Shown: positions 20,067-28,476, numbered from the stretch's first letter. The stretch: 64,000 bases of DNA from CAVQBC01 sp963848415 (GCA_963848415.1 CAWKDN010000001.1:1984001-2048000), one strand, 5' to 3'. Notes: generated from the letters alone by a model not told the origin. Numbers and translations: made by a program.

Positions 20067-20449
20067 CCCTGCCCGACCGCAGCGCCCTGCGGGCGATGGC
20101 CACCTCCGAGGTGGACGTCGTGCTCGACGTCGCCGGCGAGGAGCGCACGCTGCCGGCGGTCGTCGACGACGCCTCCGAGCGGATCCTGCGCGAGTCGCTG
20201 GGCGAGGTGGGGCGCCGCGCCGGCGCGACCGTCGCCAAGGTCGCGATTCGCTTCGTGCCCGGCGCCGTCGTGCTCGAGGTGCTCGACGACGGCAGCCCGG
20301 GTTCCGGCGCGGACGCGGCGAGCTCGCTCGAGGGCATCGTCGAGGCGGCCGCGGCGCTCGGCGGCGGCCTGCTGGCCGGACCGCCGCGCGACGGCCGCGA
20401 CGGCTTCCGCGTGCAGGCCTGGCTGCCGACCGAGGGCCAGCCGGCATGA
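20063..20449 (+). CDS. Stand-alone, degenerate histidine-kinase-like ATPase domain
   Basis: A 128-residue protein resembling the HATPase_c domain of NarL-type sensor kinases. ILRESLGEVGRRAGATVAKV aligns with the N-box helix, VVLEVLDDG with the D-box strand, and GGGLLAGPPRDGRDGFRVQAWLP with the C-terminal strands. The Asn that binds Mg-ATP in the N-box (normally E-A-L-T-N) is Glu, and the D-x-G-x-G loop is altered, so ATP binding is doubtful. It overlaps both the ABC ATPase and permease genes by 4 bases, so it is co-translated with the exporter. Confidence 0.6.
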   Translation: MTLPDRSALRAMATSEVDVVLDVAGEERTLPAVVDDASERILRESLGEVGRRAGATVAKVAIRFVPGAVVLEVLDDGSPGSGADAASSLEGIVEAAAALGGGLLAGPPRDGRDGFRVQAWLPTEGQPA

Positions 20450-21315
20450 GCACGCAGGCGGCCACCGCTCCCGCAGGCGTCCGCGCGCGCCGCGACCGGC
20501 CGGGCGTCGGCGCGGTCTACCGCTGGGAGGTGCGCAAGCTGATCGCCCAGAAGCGCACCTACATCGGCATCGGCATGGCGATCATCGTCCCGCTGATCTT
20601 CATCCTCGCGCTCGTCATCGACACCAGCGGCGGCCCGGACGGCGTGCCGCTGGGCAGCTACGTGCGCGAGTCGGGGCTGGCGATCCCGCTCGTCGGGCTC
20701 TTCTTCGGCTCGGTCTGGCTGTTCCCGCTGATCACGTCGCTGGTGGCGGGCGACATCATCGCCACCGAGGACAACCACGGGACGCTCAAGACGATCCTGA
20801 CCCGGTCGGTCGACCGCTGGCAGGTGTTCGCGGCAAAGACGCTGGCCGCGCTGACCTACACCTTCGCCGCGCTCGCGATCTACGTCCTCGTCGGCCTCGT
20901 GCTGGGCGGGCTCATCTGGGGCTTCGACCCGCTCACGTCGCTGTCGGGCACGCGCATCGAGGTCGGGCGCGGGCTCGCGCTGCTGGGCGCCGGCACGCTC
21001 GTCTACTTCCTGCCGATGACGGCGGTGGCGGCGATCGCCGTGCTGCTCTCGACCCTGACCCACAACTCCGCGGCGGCCGTCGTGGGCACGCTGATGATCT
21101 CGCTGTTGATGCAGCTGCTGGGGATCGTCTCGGCGCTCGACTGGCTGCAGCCCTACCTGCTCTCGACCCAGTTCAACAGCTGGCAGGGGCTGCTGCGCGA
21201 GCCGATCGACTGGGCGCCGATCGTGCGGGCCGCATGGGTGTCGGCGCTGTATGCGGTGCCGGCGATCGGGTGGGCCTTCACGGCCTTCCTGCGGCGCGAC
21301 GTGGCGGGCGGCTGA
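20446..21315 (+). CDS. ABC-2 type permease
   Basis: A 289-residue integral membrane protein with about six transmembrane segments (first at about residues 43-62). It has the conserved pre-TM helix YRWEVRKLIAQKRTY and the DIIATEDNHGTLKTILTRSVDRWQ block typical of ABC-2 permeases that pair with CcmA-like ATPases. It is the fourth gene of an overlapping cluster with the kinase, LolA-like protein, ATPase and degenerate HATPase protein. Its 3' end overlaps a convergent acyltransferase gene by 38 bases. Confidence 0.9.
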   Translation: MSTQAATAPAGVRARRDRPGVGAVYRWEVRKLIAQKRTYIGIGMAIIVPLIFILALVIDTSGGPDGVPLGSYVRESGLAIPLVGLFFGSVWLFPLITSLVAGDIIATEDNHGTLKTILTRSVDRWQVFAAKTLAALTYTFAALAIYVLVGLVLGGLIWGFDPLTSLSGTRIEVGRGLALLGAGTLVYFLPMTAVAAIAVLLSTLTHNSAAAVVGTLMISLLMQLLGIVSALDWLQPYLLSTQFNSWQGLLREPIDWAPIVRAAWVSALYAVPAIGWAFTAFLRRDVAGG

Positions 21316-21886
21316 CCGCCGCGGGCACGCCCTCCGCGACGGCGCCGGCCGGCACCTCGCCGGTCACGACCGCGTAGGAGCCGACCACGGCGCCCGCTCC
21401 GACGCGGGCGCCGGCCAGCAGCGCGGCGCGCGCGCCGACGCGGGCGTGGGGCCCGATCGCGAGCGGCTCGGCGCGGACGGGCTGGCGGCGGAGCGGCAGC
21501 TCTGCGTCCTCGAAGGTGGGCGCGGCGTCGGCCACGAGGACCTGGGGGCCGAGCCCGGCGCCCGCCCCGATCTCGATCCCGGCCAGCGCGACGAGCGTCG
21601 CCCGCTCCCCGATCACCGCGCCCGGCCCGATCCGGACCGTGCCCGCCAGCGCCTCGATGCGCACGCGGTCGCCGAGCACGCAGCCGTCGCCCAGCTCGAG
21701 CCGCGCGGCGCGCGCGACGTCCAGCCGTACGCCGCGGCCGATCGCCGGGCGCCCCTCGACGGCGAGGCGGCCGCGCAGCCGCAGGCGCGCCGCCGCGAGG
21801 CGCAGGGCCGCGACGCGCGGGCGCGAGCGGCGCGGCCGGTGGGCGTCGGCGCCCACGGGCGCCTGAGGCGGGGCGGCCGGGGTCAT
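21278..21886 (-). CDS. Hexapeptide-repeat acyltransferase
   Basis: A 202-residue protein with left-handed beta-helix hexapeptide repeats from about residue 65 to 185 (units such as IGPGAVIGERATLV, IGAGAGLGPQVLV and VGAGAVVGSYAVVTG). These are typical of O- or N-acetyltransferases acting on sugars. A basic N-terminal extension of about 30 residues precedes them. The catalytic His expected between repeats may be in AIGPHARVGARA. It follows the class-V aminotransferase by 19 bases on the same strand, so the two are probably co-transcribed. Confidence 0.8.
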   Translation of the reverse strand: MTPAAPPQAPVGADAHRPRRSRPRVAALRLAAARLRLRGRLAVEGRPAIGRGVRLDVARAARLELGDGCVLGDRVRIEALAGTVRIGPGAVIGERATLVALAGIEIGAGAGLGPQVLVADAAPTFEDAELPLRRQPVRAEPLAIGPHARVGARAALLAGARVGAGAVVGSYAVVTGEVPAGAVAEGVPAAVSRPPRRAAGRP

Positions 21887-21905
21887 GGCGCGAGAGCGTG
21901 TCAGG

Positions 21906-23327
21906 TCACGCCGTGGCGAGCGCGAACGGCAGGCGCGGCCAGGCCGGTCCGCCGCCGGCGGGCCGGTACTCGTCGTGCTCGGCCACGTACTCGTAGCGGT
22001 GGCGGGGTCCGTCGGTCGCCAGGGCGTGCAGGGCGTCCACGAGGGCGTCGACGTCGGTGGCGGTGGAGCCCAGGCCGAGGCTCGCGCGTACGGCGCCCGG
22101 CATCGGGGGGCGCCGGCCCTGACGCAGCTCGGTCCGCAGCCGATCGACGTCGGCGTCGGCGAGGCCCAGCAGCCGCGTCACGAGCAGATGGGCGCAGAAG
22201 CAGCCGTGGCGGACGCCGATCGCGTGCTCCGCGCTCAGGACGGCCGAGAGCAGCGGATGGCGGAAGCCGGCGAGCTCGAAGGTGGCCAGGCCGACGCGGT
22301 CGACGTCTGGTCCGTCCCACAGCGTCAGCGACCGCAGCCCGGGCACGGTCGCCAGCCCGCCCTGCAGTCGCGCGGTGAGCGCCCGCTCGTGCTCGGCGAC
22401 GCGGTCCATGCCCAGCTCGGTGAGGATCCGGCACGCTGCGCCGAGCGCGACGGCGCCGACGACGTCGGGCGAGCCCGCCTCGTGGCGGGCGGGGGCGGAC
22501 GCCCACAGGACGTCCTCGGCCCCGACGAGGTCGACGGCGCCGCCGCCGCGCAGCAGCGGCTCTGCGTCACACAGGCGTCCCGGCCGGCTGATCAGCGCGC
22601 CGGCGCCGAACGGCGCGTAGAGCTTGTGGCCCGAGAAGGCGAGATGGTCGATGCCGTCGTGGGCCATGTCGATCGGGCGATGCGGCGCGAGCTGCGCGGC
22701 GTCGACCGCCAGCTCGGCGCCGTGGCGGTGGGCCAGCTCGGCGAGCGCGGCGAGCGGCCACACCTCGCCGGTGACGTTCGACGCGCCGGTGAGGGCCACG
22801 ACGTCGATCGCCGGGCGCGCCGCCCGCAGCGCGGCGTCCACCTGATCGAGCAGATCCGCCGCCGAGCGCGGGTGGTCGAGGAGCGTGACCTCGTGGCGGC
22901 GCCAGGGCAGCAGGTTGGCGTGGTGCTCGACCGGCGTGCACAGCACGCGCGTGCCGGCCGGGAAGGCGGTCGCCAGGACGTTGAGCGCCTCGGTGGTGTT
23001 GCGTACGAGCACGATGCAGTCGTCCGGGCGGGCGCCCACGAAGGCGCCGACCTCGGCGCGCGCGCCCTCGAACGCCGCGGTGGCGACCTGCGACTTCAGG
23101 CCGCTGCCACGATGGACGCTGCTGTACCAGGGGACAAAGGCCTGCACGGCCTCCCACACGCCCGCCAGCGCCGGCGTGCTCGCGGCGTGGTCGAGGTTCA
23201 CGTAGCGGCGGCTCTGGCCGTCGAGGCAGGGGGCCTCGATCTCGCTGCCGATGGTCTCGACGGGCAGCGCCTCGGCGGCATGGGCCGCCGGTGACGCCTC
23301 GCCGTCGATGGCGTGGTGTCCTCGCAT
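21906..23327 (-). CDS. Class-V aminotransferase (cysteine-desulfurase-like)
   Basis: A 473-residue PLP enzyme of the NifS/SufS-like class V family. The Schiff-base Lys is Lys235 in FSGHKLYAPFG; the preceding TGASNVTGEVWPL and AVDAAQLAPHRPIDM blocks are typical. A Cys-containing loop RHGCFCAHLL lies near residue 375, where desulfurases keep their active-site Cys, but its context differs from IscS. A perfect AGGAGG site is found 8 bases before the ATG at 23327. It may be a desulfurase or an isopenicillin-epimerase-like enzyme; no Fe-S genes are nearby. Confidence 0.82.
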   Translation of the reverse strand: MRGHHAIDGEASPAAHAAEALPVETIGSEIEAPCLDGQSRRYVNLDHAASTPALAGVWEAVQAFVPWYSSVHRGSGLKSQVATAAFEGARAEVGAFVGARPDDCIVLVRNTTEALNVLATAFPAGTRVLCTPVEHHANLLPWRRHEVTLLDHPRSAADLLDQVDAALRAARPAIDVVALTGASNVTGEVWPLAALAELAHRHGAELAVDAAQLAPHRPIDMAHDGIDHLAFSGHKLYAPFGAGALISRPGRLCDAEPLLRGGGAVDLVGAEDVLWASAPARHEAGSPDVVGAVALGAACRILTELGMDRVAEHERALTARLQGGLATVPGLRSLTLWDGPDVDRVGLATFELAGFRHPLLSAVLSAEHAIGVRHGCFCAHLLVTRLLGLADADVDRLRTELRQGRRPPMPGAVRASLGLGSTATDVDALVDALHALATDGPRHRYEYVAEHDEYRPAGGGPAWPRLPFALATA

Positions 23328-23371
23328 CCTCAGTCCCTCCTCTGAGGACGAGGACGCCGCGGGCGCCGGAG

Positions 23372-24217
23372 CTATTCCGCCGGTGGCGAGCCGCCGAGCC
23401 GCGCCAGTTGGTCCGGCGTCAGGACAAGCTCGCGCGCGGCGACGTTCTCCTCGAGGTGGGAGAGCGTCGTCGTGCCCGGGATCGGCAGCAGGACGGGCGC
23501 GTGGTGCAGCAGCCAGGCGAGCGAGACCTGCGCCGGCGTCGCGCCGAGCTCCGCGGCGACGGCGGCGAGCTCGGGCACGCCGCCCGGCTGCCGGACCGGG
23601 GCGATCGGCTGGAAGGGCAGGAACGCGATGCCGTGGGCCGCGCAGCGCTCGAGCACCGCTTCGGCGCTGCGGTCGGCGAGGCTGTAGCGGTTCTGGACGC
23701 TGGCCACGTCGAGCAGCCCGCGCGCCTCGTCGAGCTGCTCGAGGCTCACGTTGGAGAGGCCGACGTGGCGCACCTTGCCCTCGTCCTGGAGGTGCCGGAG
23801 CGCGCCCAGCTGGTCGGCAAACGGCACCAGCGGGTCGACGACGTGCAGTTGCAGCAGGTCGATCCGCTCCCGGCGCAGGCGGCGCAGGCTCAGCTCGGCC
23901 TGCTGGCGCAGGTACTCGGGGCGCCCGAGCGGGATCCACTCCGACGGGCTCGCCAGGCAAGCGCCGACCTTCGTCGCGATCACGAGCTCGTCCGGATAGG
24001 GGTGCAGCGCGGCGGCGAGCAGCTCCTCGTTGGCGCCGATCCCGTAGAAGTCGGCGGTGTCGATGAGCGTGACGCCGAGCTCGACGGCCCGGCGCGCGAC
24101 GGCATGAGCCGGGGCCGGATCGGCCGGCGGCCGGAAGCCGGTCAGCCGCATCGCACCGAGACCGAGCCTGCCGACCGGCAGGTCGCCGCCGAGCGCGAAG
24201 CTCGCCGCGCTGGTCAC
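23372..24217 (-). CDS. Aldo/keto reductase
   Basis: A 281-residue TIM-barrel NADPH oxidoreductase. The catalytic tetrad is visible: Asp53 and Tyr58 in DTADFYG, Lys83 in ATKVG, and His125 in LLQLHVVD. The NADPH site GLSNVSLEQL and the C-terminal IPGTTTLSHLEENV block are present. The GTG start at 24217 gives the standard length. It lies 44 bases upstream of the aminotransferase gene on the same strand. Substrate unknown. Confidence 0.9.
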   Translation of the reverse strand: MTSAASFALGGDLPVGRLGLGAMRLTGFRPPADPAPAHAVARRAVELGVTLIDTADFYGIGANEELLAAALHPYPDELVIATKVGACLASPSEWIPLGRPEYLRQQAELSLRRLRRERIDLLQLHVVDPLVPFADQLGALRHLQDEGKVRHVGLSNVSLEQLDEARGLLDVASVQNRYSLADRSAEAVLERCAAHGIAFLPFQPIAPVRQPGGVPELAAVAAELGATPAQVSLAWLLHHAPVLLPIPGTTTLSHLEENVAARELVLTPDQLARLGGSPPAE

Positions 24218-24248
24218 GGACGCTTGCGCGCGGCGGCGGGCGGCGGGC

Positions 24249-24554
24249 TCACTCCGGCGCGGCCTCCTCGGGATCGGCCTCGGCGGCGCCCACGGCCAGC
24301 GCGCGGTGGCGCGGAACGCGTGCGGCGGCCGCGTCGCGGCGGGCGCGGATGTCGCGCGCGGCCGGCCCGATGATCCGCCGCTCGGCGCCGCCGAGCGCCG
24401 GCCAGCGCTCGCGCAGGCCGGCGAGCCGCTCGTCGACGCCGTCCAGCGCGTCCTGGGCGCCCTGGTGGGCGCCTGCGGCGAGCGCCGACTCCGCTTCGTC
24501 CATGCCGAGGCCGGCCTCGGCCAGCGACTTGAGGGCCTCGTCCACGCCCCGCAC
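24249..24554 (-). CDS. Small helical protein of unknown function
   Basis: A 101-residue protein, from GTG at 24554, almost entirely predicted helix and rich in Ala, Arg and Glu (VDEALKSLAEAGLGMDEAE, then DALDGVDERLAGLRERW). No signal peptide, membrane segment or known motif is seen. It is 31 bases upstream of the aldo/keto reductase in the same orientation. A short hairpin lies just before its start. I do not recognise a family. Confidence 0.5.
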   Translation of the reverse strand: MRGVDEALKSLAEAGLGMDEAESALAAGAHQGAQDALDGVDERLAGLRERWPALGGAERRIIGPAARDIRARRDAAAARVPRHRALAVGAAEADPEEAAPE

Positions 24555-24580
24555 GCTAGCCGCCGACGCGGATGGGCCGG

Positions 24581-24598
24581 GCGCCCGGCTCCGGGCGC
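24581..24598. repeat. Perfect short hairpin
   Basis: GCGCCCGG and CCGGGCGC are inverted arms separated by two bases, 26 bases upstream of the small helical protein gene. It could be an operator or a chance feature of GC-rich DNA. The 190 bases around it (24555-24746) contain no gene I can support. Confidence 0.3.
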
Positions 24599-24746
24599 GC
24601 GACCTACTCCCGCGCATGGCGACGGCGCACTTCGCCGACGGCGTCGGCACCGCGCTGGCCGGGCTGGGCATGGGTCGCGGCGGCGCGGCGTTCTGACCGG
24701 CCCGAGCGCGCGCGACACCACGGCACGAAGCCCGGAAGGCGAATGC

Positions 24747-25211
24747 TCAGGGCATCGGTGTGGCGGATCGGCTCGTGCGACCGGCTTCGGCAGGGCCGCG
24801 CGGGCTGGACCGGATCCTCGCTTCACGAGGTGGCCAGGTGCCGAGCGGTCTGCCGATCTCCCATTCGTGGCCGAAGGGATCGACGATCCTGCCGAGGCGC
24901 CAGCCGTGCTCGTCGTCCACGGGGGACGTTGCGGTGGCGCCGGCGGCCAGTGCCTGTGCGTGGATCGCGTCGGGGTCGCCGACGACCAGCAGGGTGCGGC
25001 TGGTCGTGCCGCCGATCGCGGTCGGGTTGAAGCGCCCGGCGTCTGAGGACGCGGAGGCCACCCAGAAGGCGGCGTCGCCGACGGCGAGCTGAGCCACGAT
25101 GTCGTCGCCATCGCCGACCCGGTGGACGACGGTCGCGCCGAAGGCGGCTGCGTAGAAGGCGAGCGCGGCGCCGGCGGGTCCCACCCACAGCTGCGGCTGG
25201 ATCGCCGTCAT
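24747..25211 (-). CDS. VOC-family (glyoxalase-like) protein
   Basis: A 154-residue vicinal-oxygen-chelate protein of the PhnB/glyoxalase type. AFYAAAFGATVVHRV, then DIVAQLAVGDAAFWV, and the ending GRIVDPFGHEWEIG near residue 120 are typical. The last 35 residues form an unusual Arg/Pro-rich tail. It starts inside the stop codon of the two-domain VOC gene upstream, so both are co-transcribed, probably under the TetR protein at 26045. Possible roles are resistance or small-molecule binding; no substrate can be assigned. Confidence 0.82.
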   Translation of the reverse strand: MTAIQPQLWVGPAGAALAFYAAAFGATVVHRVGDGDDIVAQLAVGDAAFWVASASSDAGRFNPTAIGGTTSRTLLVVGDPDAIHAQALAAGATATSPVDDEHGWRLGRIVDPFGHEWEIGRPLGTWPPREARIRSSPRGPAEAGRTSRSATPMP

Positions 25212-26023
25212 GGGGGGCGGCGGAGGGGAGATCGGTCGCCGACCGACCACCGATGGCCGAAGGGATCGCTGAAGCCGCCCTGGCGGTGGGTGCCCCAGGG
25301 CATGGCGTGATCGGTGATCGCGGATCCGGCCGTGCCGCCGGCCGCGACGGCGCGAGCGACGAAGCCGTCCGGGTCGTCGGCGAAGACCTCGATGCGCGTG
25401 CTGGTGACGCCCGCCCGGTCGGGGCTGGTCTCGGCCGGGTTGTCGGGGTTCACCTCGTGCAGGAAGAAGGGCGCGCCACCGACCTCCAGGCCGGCGACCC
25501 CGCCGAGGTCCCACAATCGCGTGGCACCGAGCGCGTCCTCGTACCAGGCCACGGCGGCGGCCGCGTCCGGCACGATGAGCATCACCGACAGCGACGCGTC
25601 CCAGCGGTCATCGAGCGCGGGGCCCGCGCTCGCGCCCCAGGCCTCGGGCGCGAGGTCGGCGATCGATTGCGAGAAGGTCCAGCGGTGTCCGCCCAGGTCC
25701 TCGGCGCAGTACTGGCGCTCGCCGTAGGGGAAGTCCTCGGGCGCCTGGGCGATCTCCGCGCCTCGCTCCTGCGCGCGATCGTGATGAGCATCGACGTCGT
25801 CCACTCGGACCATCAGCGATTGCGGCCCGGGCAGCGCGCTCGCGGTGCGCGTCTCGGTGATGACCACCGTGCCGCCCGCGAACGACAGCTGGGCGCGATG
25901 GTCGCCGGCGCGCCAGCGCTCGCGGAAGCCGAAGGCGTCATCCAGCCAGGCGATCGCCGCGCCGAGGTCCGCATAGGCGAGCTCCGGGATCACCGTTGAC
26001 GGGGGCATCGTGCGGTTCCGCAT
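25208..26023 (-). CDS. Two-domain VOC-family protein
   Basis: A 271-residue protein made of two tandem glyoxalase-fold domains (about residues 8-125 and 140-260). Each has the AIAWLDDAFGF or AVAWYEDALGA helix and an ending such as DLGGHRWTFSQS or DPFGHRWSVGD. ATG 26023 or ATG 26008 may be used; neither has a strong ribosome site. The short promoter region is shared with the divergent TetR gene and contains a clear inverted repeat, so TetR control is likely. Confidence 0.85.
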   Translation of the reverse strand: MRNRTMPPSTVIPELAYADLGAAIAWLDDAFGFRERWRAGDHRAQLSFAGGTVVITETRTASALPGPQSLMVRVDDVDAHHDRAQERGAEIAQAPEDFPYGERQYCAEDLGGHRWTFSQSIADLAPEAWGASAGPALDDRWDASLSVMLIVPDAAAAVAWYEDALGATRLWDLGGVAGLEVGGAPFFLHEVNPDNPAETSPDRAGVTSTRIEVFADDPDGFVARAVAAGGTAGSAITDHAMPWGTHRQGGFSDPFGHRWSVGDRSPLRRPP

Positions 26024-26025
26024 CA

Positions 26026-26061
26026 GGACGTAATATAGACATGGTTGTCAAGGTTACGTCC
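26026..26061. promoter_or_regulatory. Nested inverted repeats, probable TetR operator
   Basis: An outer pair, GGACGTAA (26026-26033) and TTACGTCC (26054-26061), encloses an inner pair, GACA (26038-26041) and TGTC (26046-26049). They lie between the divergent VOC and TetR genes, the usual place for a TetR-family operator. The right arm falls within the first codons of the TetR gene if it starts at TTG 26045. Confidence 0.65.
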
Positions 26062-26650
26062 ACGCGGTGCCCGCTCCGACGCGCGTCGCAACGCGCAGCG
26101 GATCCTCGACGCGACGGCCGCAGCGATCGCGACCGACCCGGCGACCGGTTTGGAGCAGATCGCGCGCCGTGCCGGCGTGTCGCGCGCGACGCTCTATCAC
26201 CACTTCGCGAGCCGCGACGCGCTGCTCGACGCGCTCACCGACCGGTCGATCGGAGAAGTACGGACCGCGCTCGCGTCGGCGCACCCCGAGGAGGGCACCG
26301 CCGCCGAGGCGCTCGAGCGTGTGCTGCGCGCCGCCTGGGAGGTGATCGGCCGCTACCGCGGACTCGTGATCGTCAATCAGCGACTTCCGCGCGAGGCGCT
26401 GCGCGCGCAGCTCGAGCCCGCGCTGGCGCCGCTCCGCGCGCTCGTCGAGCGCGGCCAGCGCGGCGGCGCGTTCGACCCTGAGCTGTCAGTCGACTGGCTG
26501 ATCGGCACGCTCACCGACCTCATCCACGCCGCCAGCCGCCAGGTGACTGCCGGCGCCATGACCGCCGACGCCGCCGAGCGGGCGCTGCTGCGCACCGCCA
26601 TCGCGGCCTTCACCGGCCACCGCCCAGCCCAGCGCGGACGAGCGTCCTGA
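26045..26650 (+). CDS. TetR-family transcriptional repressor
   Basis: A 201-residue repressor. The N-terminal helix-turn-helix (LEQIARRAGVSRATLYHHF) is at about residues 38-56 and the ligand-binding domain follows. The only in-frame start between the upstream TAG at 26036 and the conserved region is TTG at 26045. An ATG at 26041 is out of frame by one, so either the start is TTG or a base is missing. It is divergent from two VOC genes and probably represses them and itself through the inverted repeats at 26026-26061. Confidence 0.85.
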   Translation: MSRLRPRGARSDARRNAQRILDATAAAIATDPATGLEQIARRAGVSRATLYHHFASRDALLDALTDRSIGEVRTALASAHPEEGTAAEALERVLRAAWEVIGRYRGLVIVNQRLPREALRAQLEPALAPLRALVERGQRGGAFDPELSVDWLIGTLTDLIHAASRQVTAGAMTADAAERALLRTAIAAFTGHRPAQRGRAS

Positions 26651-26757
26651 CCGGTCCGCGAGGCCGGCTTGCACGGGTTCCAGGCGCCGGCACGATCGGT
26701 GAGCGCGAGAATCGCAGTGGCCCGTTCGTCGACGGTCCGCCGGGCGCCGAGCCGCCC

Positions 26758-27161
26758 ATGGGCTCGATCGAGCAACGCGTCGAGCATCCGATCCCCCCGC
26801 GGACGCTCGCTGCCCCCTTCACCGTCACACCAAGGAGGACGAGTACAGCTACGTCCTCGAGGGGCGCATGGGAGCGCAGCTCGGAGATGCGGTCGTGTAC
26901 GCGGAGAAGCGGGATCTCGTCTTCAAGCCCCGTGGCCAATGGCACACGTTCTGGAACGCCGGGGACGGACCGTGCCGGATCCTCGAGATCATCTCCCCCG
27001 GGGGATTCGATCGCATGTTCAAGGACATGGCCGAGGATCCCGAGACGATGACTGGTGAGGCGGCCTCAGCGCTCGATGCCCGCTACGGCATCGAGGCCGA
27101 CTACGACAGCGTGGGGCGCCTGTGTGCAGAGCACGGACTCGATTTCCCGGTCGAGGGATGA
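26758..27161 (+). pseudogene. Cupin-domain protein with a one-base deletion
   Basis: ATG 26758 gives VEHPIPPRTLAAPF, then the frame is lost. A shift at 26820/26821 restores HRHTKEDEYSYVLEGRMGAQ, and the frame continues to FKPRGQWHTFWNAGDGPC and RILEIISPGGF. This is a complete single cupin domain with the metal-binding HxH...E and the later H. One C is missing in 'TTC-(C)AC'. The part after the shift could start at ATG 26868, but would lack the first metal ligands. Normal family members also have about 30 more N-terminal residues. Enzymatic role unknown. Confidence 0.7.
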
Positions 27162-27179
27162 GGTAGTCGACGACTGTCC

Positions 27180-28106
27180 TCAGGCGACGCCGGCCAGCGC
27201 CGGCGCGGCGACGGGCACCGGGGTGCCCGGCCGCGTCCAGACCGCGTCGTTGCCGACCGCGGTCCGGTCGGCGCCGCCGGCCGCGGTCAGCGCGATCAGT
27301 GCCTCCTCGGCGGCGTCGCGATCGGGCGCCGCGTTGTTGGGCGCCATGACCGCCGCGATCTCACCGGTGGTGAGGCCGTCAGGGAAGGTGTCCAGCAGCT
27401 CCGGGAGCTCGTCCGCGCCCGCCGGCGGGCGTCGGGTGAGATCCGGGCCGAGGTTGGCCACCACGACGTCGTAGGCCTCCAGTGGCTGGAAGCCACCGGC
27501 CTCGAGCCGGCGGCCGTCGCGCTCGAAGAGCAGGCTCGGGGCGGTGTAGCGGACCTCGCCCTCGGGCGTGGTCGCCGAGCGGTCCATGAGCTCGGTCGGC
27601 GAGCCGGCGGCCGAGCGCGCCTCGGCACGGTCGGCGGCGAAGAGCGCCTCCGTGTCGGGATCGGTCGCGGCGGCGACCACCGCGGCGGCGTCGATGCCCG
27701 GCACGGGCGCGATCGCGCGCTCGAGGTCCCCGGGGCGCTCGAAGGAGCCGGTCGTCGTGAACTGCATGAACTGCAGCGCGCGGAAGACCGCGAGCTCGCG
27801 GCCGGGGTGCAGGCGGCGGGCGGCGACGACGACCCGGCAGGCGGGCCAGGTGCCGTGCGGCCGCTCCCGCGGCGCCGTCGCGAACGGCATCCCCCGGGCC
27901 CGGAAGCGCCGGTAGCCCTGGGCCATCTTCCCGGGGGTGTAGCCGCGGCGCTCGTACCCCGAGCCGTCCTCGCTGAGGCCGATCATCACCAGCCGCCAGT
28001 CGAGCTGATCGCCGTAGCGCCACTGCAGCGCGGTCATGGCCGGGGAGGCCGACCACGCCCACGGGCAGCCGGGGTCGGAGATGTGCGTGACCGCGATGGT
28101 TGCCAT
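27180..28106 (-). CDS. DsbA-family (FrnE-like) oxidoreductase with single active-site Cys
   Basis: A 308-residue protein of the DsbA/FrnE-like thioredoxin fold with an inserted helical domain. The active-site position is SDPGCPWAW (Cys14), so the second Cys of CxxC is Ala. The cis-Pro loop is RYTAPSLLFERDG, and the C-terminal 60 residues form a helical extension. No signal peptide, so it is cytoplasmic. The single Cys suggests a glutathione/mycothiol-type transferase or isomerase rather than a disulfide oxidase. ATG 28106 is favoured over a TTG three codons upstream. Confidence 0.82.
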   Translation of the reverse strand: MATIAVTHISDPGCPWAWSASPAMTALQWRYGDQLDWRLVMIGLSEDGSGYERRGYTPGKMAQGYRRFRARGMPFATAPRERPHGTWPACRVVVAARRLHPGRELAVFRALQFMQFTTTGSFERPGDLERAIAPVPGIDAAAVVAAATDPDTEALFAADRAEARSAAGSPTELMDRSATTPEGEVRYTAPSLLFERDGRRLEAGGFQPLEAYDVVVANLGPDLTRRPPAGADELPELLDTFPDGLTTGEIAAVMAPNNAAPDRDAAEEALIALTAAGGADRTAVGNDAVWTRPGTPVPVAAPALAGVA

Positions 28107-28476
28107 GTCAAGCACTATTGCAGGCGCGCGTGGCCGGCCGGCGTCGCGGAGCCGCGGCCGGAAACCCCGCCGGTAACGGGTGCCGGGAGTCGAGAGCGTT
28201 CACGAGAGGCGGCTTGACCACAGCATCGAGCCGCCCAGCCTCACGATGCTGCACTTATGCCGCTGGTACCGGCATTTCCCCAGCACCGTGGTGCGAATCG
28301 GCTCGATGTTGTACTTATGCCGCCTCGCGCGCAGACGCTCCCAGCGGAACCGCACCTCCTTACCAGTGGGGATCGCTCGGCGAGGCACGCCGTCACGGGG
28401 CCTGAAAGGGTCCGACCGCCGCGCCCTCTAGCTTGCGCCGCCCTCCCCGGTCCGACGCGACGAAAGGACGCCCCGC
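28107..28476. other. 370-bp intergenic region without a supported gene
   Basis: This is the longest non-coding stretch in the window, between the divergent FrnE-like gene and the helicase. It contains a diverged 60-nt tandem repeat and overlapping inverted repeats (for example CAGCATCG/CGATGCTG). Short open frames across it have no protein character. It probably holds two promoters; a small RNA is possible but unproven. Confidence 0.5.
28211..28330. repeat. Two diverged copies of a 60-nt tandem unit
   Basis: Unit 28211-28270 and unit 28271-28330 agree at about 38 of 60 positions by hand. Strong cores are CAGCA-YCG and CGATG-Y-TG-Y-ACTTATGCCGC, the latter at 28245-28263 and 28305-28323. The exact 60-base spacing and AT-containing core stand out from the surrounding GC-rich DNA. 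Candidate operators or a structured leader of the helicase gene. Confidence 0.6.

Noticed and set aside
24616..24696. Short plus-strand frame starting MATAHFADGVGTAL
   Set aside because: Only 26 codons, no ribosome-binding site and no recognisable family; possibly a remnant but not supportable.
28180..28431. Possible 83-codon protein across the 60-nt repeat
   Set aside because: The repeat is better conserved as DNA than as protein, the frame has no start signal, and other frames are equally open.
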